A stretch of DNA of 64,000 nucleotides from Silene conica (lineage: Eukaryota; Streptophyta; Magnoliopsida; Caryophyllales; Caryophyllaceae). Location: contig CM055311.2 in assembly GCA_029255685.2 (NCBI GenBank), positions 59,609,048 through 59,673,047 of the forward strand, in the 5' to 3' direction. This document shows, in pieces, positions 12,101 to 22,700 of the stretch (its first letter is position 1; each line of letters opens with the position of its first letter). Made by a program: the position numbers and the translations under genes. The notes below the pieces were generated by a model, which worked only from the letters and a program-made list of their open reading frames with translations, ran no database searches and was not told the origin of the DNA.

Positions 12101-13389
12101 CTACTTTTGTATCCCGTGAAAATCACGGGATTTTTAGACTTTTTTATGTTTATATTTTACTATTATGATTATTCTGCATGATCTGAATAGAAAAAACGCA
12201 ATTACTCATTCATGTACGAATTTTACTCATTCATTTATTTTTTTGCATTATTTTTCTATAGCACAGCCTTTGCCTAAAGAAAAACTCTCTATTTTCTCTT
12301 TCACCACGGGATTTTTTTTAATTCTTCATTAAAAAAATTATGTTTTTTTGTTATTGCAATGTAATTATATTATTATCATATGACCTTTGTAGCCGAATGA
12401 TCGTTTTTTCTGGACATTTAAATAATATTTTTCCTAGTTTACAACTTTATTAAAATGATATTATGAAAGTAGTAAGTAGTATTAACTTTAGTTAAATATT
12501 TATTTTTTTGAAGAATGAATATAATAACAATATTTAAGAATTAAAATATTCTAACTCAAATTCTCTTAAATAGAACATCACATCAAATAAAACATAATGT
12601 AAATAAGGGTACAATAGATAAAAACAACATCGATAATCATGCGATATTCTCTCATTAAAAATTTAAAATTACAAATTAGACGATATGTTCCTCTTTGGTA
12701 CTCAAAGTTCAAGAAAAATATATTGTTTTAGACGACTTCATAAAAAAATTTATACTTAATTATACTGAACACACCATGGCCATACATAAAGTTGTTAATA
12801 TCAATTTCAACAAATTCACTACATATTATCATATAATAAATACATTAAAAATTTCATATAATGTTATATCAATAATAAAATATGAGACTATAAAACTAAG
12901 GTTCAATATATTCGATAATTAATGATATAAAGTGTCTTCATCAACATTCGACAATGCCAAAAATAAAGAATATGATACAAATGCTTATTAGATTATTCTC
13001 TTTTCTTCTACTTTCATTTTACCTTTTCATTTCACTCTCAATTGATTCCAACTCACTACAAAAATAAAAGTATGAAAAGTTTTAAATAACCAATCAAATG
13101 AAATTAAATAAGCTATTAGAAAAACATAGGCGAAAAGGAATAAACTCACCCGTGATTTTTTTTAATTTTTGATAATAATGTATTAGAATTTTTATCATTT
13201 GATCTTTTTTTATAGATAAAATTTGCTAAATTGGTTTCATAATTGTAAAATGTGAAAAGTTTGGCATTCAAGAGATATAAATTGTGATTATGAAGTTAAG
13301 GAATGTTTGATAGACAAAGGTTTAGGTCATTTCTACATTGATTATTGTTTTGTCTTTTCGTTTTCTATTTGTTCTTATTTGCTCTTTTT
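12101..13389. other. AT-rich intergenic DNA with a terminal hairpin
   Basis: Immediately right of the repeat lies the hairpin CCCGTGAAAATCACGGG (12113-12129). Such a CCCGTG/CACGGG stem close to an element edge is seen at Helitron 3' ends, but the expected CTAG-type end is not intact (CTAC). The 75-aa frame at 12695-12922 is AT-rich noise. Nothing else is supported. Confidence 0.4.
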
Positions 13390-13650
13390 ATAGCCAAAGA
13401 AAGAGAATGTGCTATGTTTTCCTATCTTAGACTAGGAAGTCGTCTTCCTTTTTCTGTCTGGGAAGGCTGGTAATTCCTCTGAATCTAGCGCGAGAAAATT
13501 AAATTCTTTTTCTTCTCCTTCTTTCCCGAACTCTGGAAAAGTAGATAGATTCGAAGCTTGTAAGGTAGCTTGCGCTACTGCGACTAGTACTCTAGCTCTA
13601 GCTTTAGGGACCTTATGGACTCGGGATATAAAAGCCAAATAAGATAGGTA
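13390..13650. other. GC-richer patch, possibly organelle-derived
   Basis: Composition changes abruptly from AT-rich intergenic DNA to mixed sequence with motifs such as GGAAGTCGTCTTCC and TCTAGCTCTAGCTTTAGGGACC. The style reminds me of plant mitochondrial spacer DNA, but I cannot name a source gene. The 68-aa minus frame covering it has no domain. Confidence 0.25.
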
Positions 13651-13653
13651 GAC

Positions 13654-13658
<5 letters not shown>

Positions 13659-13717
<59 letters not shown>
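13659..13717. repeat. (TA)n microsatellite
   Basis: About 29 uninterrupted TA units. Confidence 0.95.
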
Positions 13718-13721
<4 letters not shown>

Positions 13722-13814
13722 CAAGGTCTTGATCGCTCCCTTTTTCTTCCCTCATGATATTAGGATTCTTGGGCATAGTTAGTATTTTTCTGTTTTGATA
13801 TAGATCTAGGAGGC

Positions 13815-14964
13815 TCTATTCTTCGTCAAATCGTAAGGGGTTGAATTCATTCTGGTACTCAATACAGTGATGTTTGGTCTCGCCAATTTCTGGAGTGCTA
13901 GTTTGCTAGTACCAAAGACAGTATGCAGGACTATAGAGAAACTAAGTCGAGACATTCTATGGGGAAAGACAAAAGACAATACAAAAATGATATTCAAGTC
14001 ATGGCACAGCATTTGCAAACCATGGGAGGAGGGAGGTTTCCAAGTAAAAGATTTTCAATCCTGGAATATTGCATCTATGATTAAATGGATCTGGCTATTG
14101 CAGGAGAATAATAGTACAGTTTGGATTCAATGGGTTCATAAGTACTACCTAATAGGGGATGATATATGGACTCTTCTATTAAGAGATCACTATCCTTCCT
14201 GTCTCAAAAATGTACTCAATGTAAGGGACCATTGCATTGCAAGAATGGGGGGCATTATAGCAGCGAAGAACATGCTACACCAATGCCTAGTGAAGGGTAA
14301 ATTTTATGTTGGCCTGGCATATGAAAAGCTTCGAGATACTAGGCAGCAGTTGCCGATATACAAAGCAATTCATTAGTCTGCAGGTGTTACGAAACACAAG
14401 GTATGCCTCCTCATGGCAGTACAAGGGAAGCTTGCTACAATGGACAGGTTGCAGGAAAGGGGGATCACCCTTGTTAACAGGTGTTATCTTTGCAAAAAAG
14501 ACACTGAAACCTCACTCCATATATTCTTTGAATGTAGTTACACTGCTACTCTACTGCAGCATCTGAAAACCTGGATGGATATATGAGTCACCAGTCAACT
14601 GCTATCAGAGACGCTATGTTGGATAAATGATAAAAAGAGGAGAAGGCACTGGAGAAATAAATGGCTCAGCTGTGGTATTGGTAGCCTGGTGTATCACATC
14701 TGGCACGAAAGAAATTTAAGAGCTTTTGCCAATGGAGAACGCTCATTGACAGTGCTATTTCAGGAAGTACAATTCACTACTGAAGCAATCCTTCTTCACA
14801 AAACTGCTGAAGTTATACATGAAGAAATATTGGCCATTATACATGTAAATGTATAAACCGTTTCCTAGGAATATACTGTATAGAGGTTTATACTTTTTAA
14901 GTCCAAACTCATGTAATCTGAATTAATTTGAAATATATGAGAAATACTTCTTACAAAAAAAAAA
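13815..14964 (+). pseudogene. 5'-truncated LINE remnant (RT C-terminal region and zinc-binding domain)
   Basis: The frame from 13867 reads FGLANFWSASLLVPKTV..., then DILWG, then WHSICKPWEEGGFQVKDFQSWN, the stretch that follows the reverse transcriptase core in plant L1-type LINEs. After a frame break near 14376, the third frame continues to the zf-RVT motif (LVNRCYLCKKDTET, LHILFEC) and VYHIWHERNLRAF, with an internal stop near 14584. A poly(A) run at 14955-14964 marks the 3' end. The RT catalytic part and everything upstream are missing, as expected of 5' truncation during insertion. It is not functional. Confidence 0.8.
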
Positions 14965-15102
14965 TGATTTAGCATAAAATTGTAGCTCGCCACATGTCGT
15001 TCAACTACCTACTCAATAACTCGCCACATGTCGTTCGACTAACTACTCAATCTAGACTTTTTATGTTATTATATAGATATAGATAGATATAGATATAGAT
15101 AT

Positions 15103-15318
15103 AGATTAGATCATTAACAAATGAAATATCTAATATGCACAATTAATTTAAGAATAATTATGATATAATAACATTTATTGTACTAAAGTTTAGTAAAGTC
15201 TATGTATATATGTAGAAGGGTAGTTTAGTAATTGTTTGTGAGGTGAGGTGACATTATAATATGCTAGAAAATTGAAATACTTGACAACAAGACACTCAAC
15301 ATGCCTTTTAATATTATA
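15103..15318 (+). repeat. 216-bp direct repeat, right copy
   Basis: It matches 11885-12100 base for base with scattered substitutions. Left of it is an AGATAT-type microsatellite (about 15072-15104); right of it the sequence differs from the left copy. Confidence 0.85.
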
Positions 15319-16413
15319 TATAGAATTGTAAAAGTAAAAATAAAACAACCGTAAATATTAAGACTCAATAATTTTCATTAGTATTTTTTCAGTTGGCAAA
15401 AATTACAGTATCTCTTTTGAATTCTAACAAGTGCAATGGAGAAACTTCACATAAAGTTCTTCCTATTTCCAAATCATTTTTACTAATTAATAAGTTTAAG
15501 AACTTCACACCAGAATGGAAGAGCTTTTTTTAGTTCTTTATCAGGATCCATTATTAAATATCTTATCTCCATCAATTTATTTTTTTGGAAACCAACAAAG
15601 AACTCGGTTCTTAAATAAGAACCAAGTTTTTATTTTGACAAACCCACTGTCATTCACAAATCACAATGGAAGAATTTTATTTTTAAAGTTCTTATCGATA
15701 AATTCAAGAATAAAAACTACTATAACACTTGCTCTAAAAGTACAAGTATTCATATAATTTAGTAAAAAAATTGTTAAATTTTTGATAAAGTATCCCGATA
15801 GCTTCTAAAACTTTGATAATAAATGGGTTTAAAAACTAACACAAACACAAGTATCAATCTTTTAATCTTAGTTTGTGGATTTTATTTTCTAAAGAAAAAA
15901 AAGTTTAAAAGTCAATTTTCAAACGCGTAACTTGTAATTTTTGGCCGACTTAACAAGCGATTTTATTTTTACCAATTTATATATACATACTCCGTATAAG
16001 TTATGACCCCTATATGGTGTTTGTATGTGGATTGTCGGAAAAACTATGAATTAATTTGTTAAACCATACAAAAACTCCTAGGTCCGCCTTGACTGTGAAC
16101 TGCATATGAATAATAAAAAAATAATAAAAATTATTAAAAAACTGACCGACAAAGTCATAAATCTTTTGAGAATATTACGGTTTTACGGTTATTTTAACCT
16201 AATATTATCTCTTAAAAAAGTAACTTGATTTAGTCCATTTTTCTAAAGTCAGCAGAAAGTTCCCACAAATCTTCGAACTTGATCGCACATCGTATGACAG
16301 AAGAAAGACGAACAGTAACCAGTCTACCATTACCCCCCTTATTCCCTTGAGTTTCCTCCTGAGTGAAATTGAAGCTTTCATTACGCGTTGCGACTTCCTC
16401 ATCTCTCTCTCTC
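15319..16413. other. Upstream region of the PLAC8 gene; nothing else coding
   Basis: AT-rich. A hairpin-like stretch at about 15600-15630 (CGGTTCTTA..TAAGAACC) may be part of a small MITE. The open frames at 15515-15757 and 16205-16402 have no domain and are discounted. The last 200 bp should contain the promoter of the gene that starts at 16463. Confidence 0.4.
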
Positions 16414-16420
16414 TATATAA
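16414..16420 (+). promoter_or_regulatory. TATA box of the PLAC8 gene
   Basis: TATATAA follows a (CT)n tract and lies 43 bases before the start codon, leaving a short 5' leader of perhaps 15-20 bases. The (TC)n tract at 16402-16413 is also a common plant core-promoter feature. Confidence 0.55.
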
Positions 16421-16462
16421 ACTTGATTCATAACAAAACCCAGATTTCCCAATTCAACAATA

Positions 16463-16769
16463 ATGGCCAACAACAACCCCGATGAAGAAGAATCAAAACC
16501 CCTTTTACCCACCGACAAATCCCAAACACATGAACCCCAATCAAACCAAAAACAGGGAGCTCAGTTCTCCGACCCACCCTCGCCGCCTTCTAAACAACAT
16601 CCCGTTCCTCCAATGACAGACCCCCACGTTGACCAAACCTATGGTTGGACCGCTGATGGCCTTGTGGTGGGTCAGCCTATCATGGGCCGGGTGAGGGTCC
16701 CTTGGAGTTCCGGCTTCTTTTCCTGTCTTGGCAATCAGGATGCTTTCTTTAGCAGCGATCTTGAAGTTT
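16463..16769 (+). CDS. PLAC8 gene, coding exon 1
   Basis: It encodes residues 1-102 and the first base of Cys103. The ATG (TAATGGCC context) is the first after the TATA box. The donor is T|GTCAGT. The open frame runs on to 16828 into a T-rich tract, but that is intron: the family continues ...DLEVCLLG, which is found in exon 2. Confidence 0.9.
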
Positions 16770-19700
16770 GTCAGTCTTTTTTTTTCTTCTTTTTTTTTTT
16801 CATCTTTATTATAGTTGTTTTGTTATGATTATTTGTTAACCTTTGATTGAAGTAATCCCGAGTATGATTTTCTTTCATTTCGGATTTATCTTTGTGTAGT
16901 TGGTTGATGTTAATTGCATTCAAATTAATTGATTGTGGAATATGGTAGTGGTCTAGTAAATTAGGAATGTGTTGTTCAAATAATACAATAATTATCAGGA
17001 TTCAGGATAACCTTTGTCTTATGAAGACAAAGAATTCTCTATTTCTCTGTACTGTGAAAACCGTGTTCCTAAACTAACAACAACGACCTGGGTTCCAGAA
17101 TTAGAGAATTCTTTGTCTTAACGTCTGGTACACCACCTATAAACCCTTATAAACCCATCCCCATGCCTTCACAATGCACCACTCACACACCCACCGGTCA
17201 CTCTACAGCACCTGACCGACGGCACCGTGAGCAATTGAAAACATAATACCCCATGTCCTACAATATCATTTTAGGGTTGAGTAAGTTACGTTTGACGCCA
17301 GCGTAATGTGAAAATCTTATATATCTGTTGTAAATTTAAAAGAGATATATCTGTCTTAAATTCATTAGATTATTTGATCACACGGTTGATGTACTAATGA
17401 CCCAAAATCGTTGATATAATCATATAATTAAGACAAAATCATTGATATAATCATATAATTCGGACAAATTTTTATGTTTTTGTTTTATACAAGAAATTTA
17501 ACAAATGATATCGTAAAAATGGGTTAATGTTTCCATTTTAAATGTGCAAGGATTAAAATTTCCGTTTTAAACGTGCACGGGTTAAAATTTCCATTATACA
17601 CGTGCAGGGTCAAAATTTTCATTATACAATAGCACAGGTTCTTTAAATACACAAGTTTCACTAAAAAAAATGTTTTAACGACTTGCATAGGTGTACAACT
17701 ATTAAGACCATTGCCATTTTACTAATTTAAATTATTTTAATTTTTATCCGAATAATTTTGCTCGGTTTGTTTTGTCTGAATAACAAGAGAAAGAAGAAAT
17801 TTGAATATAGCTAACAGATTACGTATCGTATTAAAACAACCACTCGGCCAATTGCCCTAGTGCGTTATTTTCGCTAATCTTAAATATTTTTTAACAAAAT
17901 TTTAAACAACATACCTATGCAATTTGCACGAGTTTAAAAGTAGTTGAAAAGTAAAGCGAATACGCAAGGTGGTACAGACTTCCTTAGGACTTTTCTTTGA
18001 TTGATGGTGTATGCTGCTTCTTTCACCCTTATCAGTAGCACTTTGCACTTGTGCAAATACATCTCTTGCTCTAAATTTGGATGCATAGGTTCTACTTAGA
18101 GCTGAGCAAAACTGGATATCCGATCCAGATTTCAAACCGGATTGGATATCCAGTTTTAAAATTTTGAATTTTGGGGATCTAGATCCGATCCAAATAATTC
18201 GAATATCCAGAAATCCGGATATCTGGATATCCAGATTTCGTAAACCGGATCTGATCCGCTTTACATCTTAATTCACAGTTTTTTTTGGGTAAATCTCCAT
18301 TTGAGGGGTGACATATAATTTCTTTTATCCCGTATTTCTTTGTATTTAACTCCTCTAACATATAATTTCTTTTATCCCGTATTTCTTTGTATTTAACTCC
18401 TCTAACACTATTCAAATTGTTTTTCTCTATTGTTTTTTACTTCATAAATTTTTCACTTCCTCAAAATTTATCATCGTAAAAATTTATCAAACTTGTTCAC
18501 ATTCACTTAGTTCTACATGAATATATCAAAGAAACAAATTATACACACATAATCTATGGCAACAACATGTTACTAAGATTGCCAATTTTGGGTATTGACA
18601 AGTCTAAGAAGCTTTTCGACTCGAAAATTGTTCGTGATGGTGGTTCTTCATCATCTCCTTCACAACAACATGATGCTCCCTTTTTTAAATGGATGGAAGA
18701 GATTGACATTATAAAAGAAATTTGAAGATGAAAATGATACTATAAAAGAGTGTTGTAAGAAAGAAACTTAGAAAAAAAAATTACAAACCAAATATTGCAT
18801 CGTATTAACTTACAAATCAACTGTTTTTTTGGGGAAAAAACATTTAAAATCAATTGAAATCAAACGAAGAATATAAAACAAGAGAAAGAAATAGAAGTGA
18901 TTAATGATGATTGATGATGACTGATGAGCAATGACGATTGATGATTGATGGTTTGAGATCCGTATGTGGTGGAAGACGGTAGAGGGAGGCGAGATTAGAT
19001 AGATTTGGGTTTGTGTCGATTTGTTTTCTAGTGTGATATCTGATGTGTCGTCTGTAGTGGCTTTTTACCTTTTTATGTTTTCCTTGTTTTTTTTAATTTA
19101 TTAAAATCAGATTCGGATATCCGGCTTTAAGAAAATCACGATCCACATCCGATCCAGTTTATTCGGAAAAAACCGGATCAGATATCCAATTTAAATGGTA
19201 TCCATATATTCGGATTTTTATTTTCGGATTTCGGATCAGATTCGGAAAAAAAATCCGTATCGATTTTTTTTTGCTCAGTCCTAGGACTTCTACTCTTTCC
19301 CTAGAGACCCATAAGGGTCGTATCCCAAAAATTTGACAACCTTAATGCGCTGTTTTTTGTTTATTCAATTACTAGTTTAGAACCGTGTGTTCGGGTATGT
19401 ATAAATGCATTACATATTTTCATATGTAGACATTATTATATAGTTATATAAAAAAATATTTATGACATGTTTATTTTGTATGAAGTATGTGATATTTATA
19501 CATTCACATATTACAAAATGTTCAGACTGTGAGATAGTCACGGGATTTCTTTGTCCGTTTCAATATATGTTAGATATACTTTTATCAAACGTACAAAATT
19601 GACTTGTATTGGCAGGGTAAATACAATGAAGTAATATTAGAGGTATGATAAGGTTAAAGTTGTATCACCTTAATCAAAGTAAAACTATCTCAATACTAAC

Positions 19701-22700
19701 AATATAGCTAGCGGTAAAACATGTATCAAATCCACAAAGAGGCGGTAATAATCAGTTTTAATAGTCTAAAAGTAACAGTTTTAGGGGGGTTTTGATTTGG
19801 TTGTTTATCTATCAACTAGAAGGCAAGCAAAAATAAGATGTATAACAATGATATTAAAAGTCTAGGAATTCCGGGTCACCAAGTCTATTATATGGGAATT
19901 CTTAATCAGTCACTAGTTCAATCGGATCATCCAACGTCACAAGATTGATCAATACTATTGTGCTCTTTAGATTAAATCTAACATGCGGTTGCTATTATTA
20001 GAGACAACCTATTTGATTATCGTAGCCTATATTAATTCTAACCCCGGTCGATGAAAAAATTTATTCGCTACACTAATTATCAATTCAAGCCTAAATCAAT
20101 TAATTAGAAGAAGAACAATAATCAAACAATGATCCATACGATTTTACTAGCAACCAATTAACATTCCCCATTCTAATATACTCGGATTCCCTTCATCCTA
20201 GATTGAGAAATTAGCTACTCATATTTAATCTAACAATAACAATAACTATAATTGAAAACATGATTAAAGGTAAGAAACAACAACTATTAATTGAAAGCAT
20301 AAAAGAAGAATGAATTAAAATAAAGAAGAAAGATTAATACCGTAATAATCAACAAGGAAAGATTAAGAACAAATTCTAGAGGAAGAAATCCAGAAAGCAA
20401 TGAAGGAATAGCTAGATCTAGTTGAGTAATGTGTAAAAAGTAGCAAAATTAGGTTATCTCGACACCTTCGAGGTAGGGCACGACCCTCTCTATTTATAAA
20501 ATTAGGAAAAACCGAAAATAAGAAAGTTGCGGAAAAACTTCAAGCGTTGGGGTCCTCGATCGAGAGCTATATTTCAGCTATATTTCAGCTCTTTTCTTCC
20601 TTAATTCTTCTCTAATCTTCTTAAAGTCTTTTGGAGTCTTTCTGTACTCCGTCTTGCCGGCTCCACGATGCTTTGGTTTCTTCACTTATTCCGCAAATGC
20701 ACTCATCCTGCATTAAAACATAAGAAGACGGAAGTATCGACAATCTCACAGAAACGGTATGTAAATGTCATATAATAAGCATAAACCGTCTCAAAAGTAG
20801 TTATGGAGAGGCATAAAAATGTATATAAATATGACTCATCAAACTCCCCCAATCGACTGTTTGCCTGTCCTCAAGCAAAGCATGACAACCACAGAAGATC
20901 AATGAAAACAAACAGTGAATAACCAACTCAGAGCCAATGTTAATGAAATAAATCACAAGCTATGAACGTAACAAAGTGATGACTAAAAAGAGAAAACTCA
21001 GCTTATATTCCAAGATGACAACGATGTAGACAAGCCAATTACCTTTCGATCTTGCAAGACAAATTAGTCGGTTTCTCGCGGATTCGCTCATGCACCCATA
21101 AGGGGTGAAATATATGTGAGGTAGAAAGAATTGAGACACTCACTCAACTTATGAAAAATGCATGCAGTCTAGTGTGATAGAAAATTCCCCAACTAATATG
21201 CAATCATACAAAAGACAAAAGTACATGTATCCGGGGACGATAAAGATGTCTATTTGGTGAAGGTATACAAATGGTTGGTGTCGAAGCACGTTTGGATATG
21301 TGAGGCTAAGACAGTAGTCGCAGCTACACTTGTTAACCAAAACCAATCTACAAAATACTCCAACTAGAGAAATTTTCTCAACTTTACAACATATGAGAGA
21401 CAAATGAGAGCTCTCCAAAAGCAAATTTCAATTTAGTAACCATCTTTCAATCTCCTAAAAAAACTGAATGAAGCATTTATTTTTTTTTTATTTTTTTTTT
21501 CTTTTCTTTCTTTTTAGAATTTTTCTTTCTTTTCTGTTCCCTTTTTTTTCATCTTTCTTTTTCTTTGCTTCATATTTTTTTCTTCTTCTTTTTCCACGTA
21601 AGAGATTAACACAATCGCTAACATAATTTTACTTTATCCATAAGACAACAATAGTCTCTCACCATAGCAGTAAAATAGACATGATAAACAAGCAAGTGTG
21701 TCTGTCCCGAAAGGTAGACAACTTCTGGGATTGTAGCTTATAGAATGGGATATAAAATAGGCTAAAATCAATCAAATAAGCTAAACATAAGGATCTCAAT
21801 TTCAAGGGTATAAAATCAAGTCAATTTGATTATGTGAGGCTTATTTGAAGGGTAAGAATTGTCTTTCTCATGTACTTAGTCAAAGTATGAAAGCATAAAA
21901 ATATCAAGAACTCAATGTCACACTTATGCAATTTGATATTACACATTTCACAGGGAGAACTACACTCAAGCCTAAAAAACAATGAGACCGGTTTATTAAT
22001 GTTCTTGGCCTAGGAAGCTCTAAAGACTTCAGAAATTAAGTAGCTTACCAACAAAATTTGTCAAATCTCATCAGCAAAAGGCAAGTTAAACACGGTGAAA
22101 GAAACAGAGTACATGATAGCTAATTGGGATTCAAATGCAGAAACAAGGGCAAATTATCATCATTGTTAGTTATATTCACCAAGACTCGATCTAAATGAAA
22201 CGAAGAAAAACATTTTCTTTTTGAAGCACACAACATAAAATGAAACACACAACTGAATGTAAATACACTCCCCCAAACCTAAATGTCACAGTGTTCTCAA
22301 TATGACCCTACAACAAATAAATTACAACAATTTATGAACCGCAGCAACCTAGGGAGGACACTACTAAAAAGACGAGGAGAGAAAAGAAAAACAAACAAGA
22401 AATGAAATAAAATAAAATAAAAGCAAGGAAAAATGCTAGCGTCAGTAAGGTAGCGACTCCCCCAAACCAGCGAAGGGGAGGTAGTGACCGGCGTGTCACT
22501 ACTACTCGCCTGCATCATCATCATACTCATCTATTTCATTTCTCTGCGCCTCTAAGTTTAAATCGACATCTCTGCTTCCCCTGCCTTCACCATAATGACT
22601 ACCACGTCCCCCACCACCACCACGAGAAGAACCAGCCCTAAAATGACCACTGAAAACCCCAACTGGCTCGGGGCGAATGGGAGTGTAGAAAGGTCTCCCA

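Larger units (their letters stand above)
16770..18088. other. Left part of PLAC8 intron 1, with small repeats
   Basis: It begins with a T-rich tract. It contains an 18-bp perfect inverted repeat (17022-17039 with 17102-17119), a partial duplication of GTTGATATAATCATATAATT (17413-17461) and about 3.5 units of a 31-bp tandem repeat (17530-17635). No coding sequence is seen; the frame at 17902-18135 is discounted. Confidence 0.6.

Noticed and set aside
22297-22530. 77-aa frame on the minus strand, hydrophobic
   Set aside because: It overlaps the end of the retrotransposon frame at 22502-22864 and arises from A/T-rich flank; no domain.
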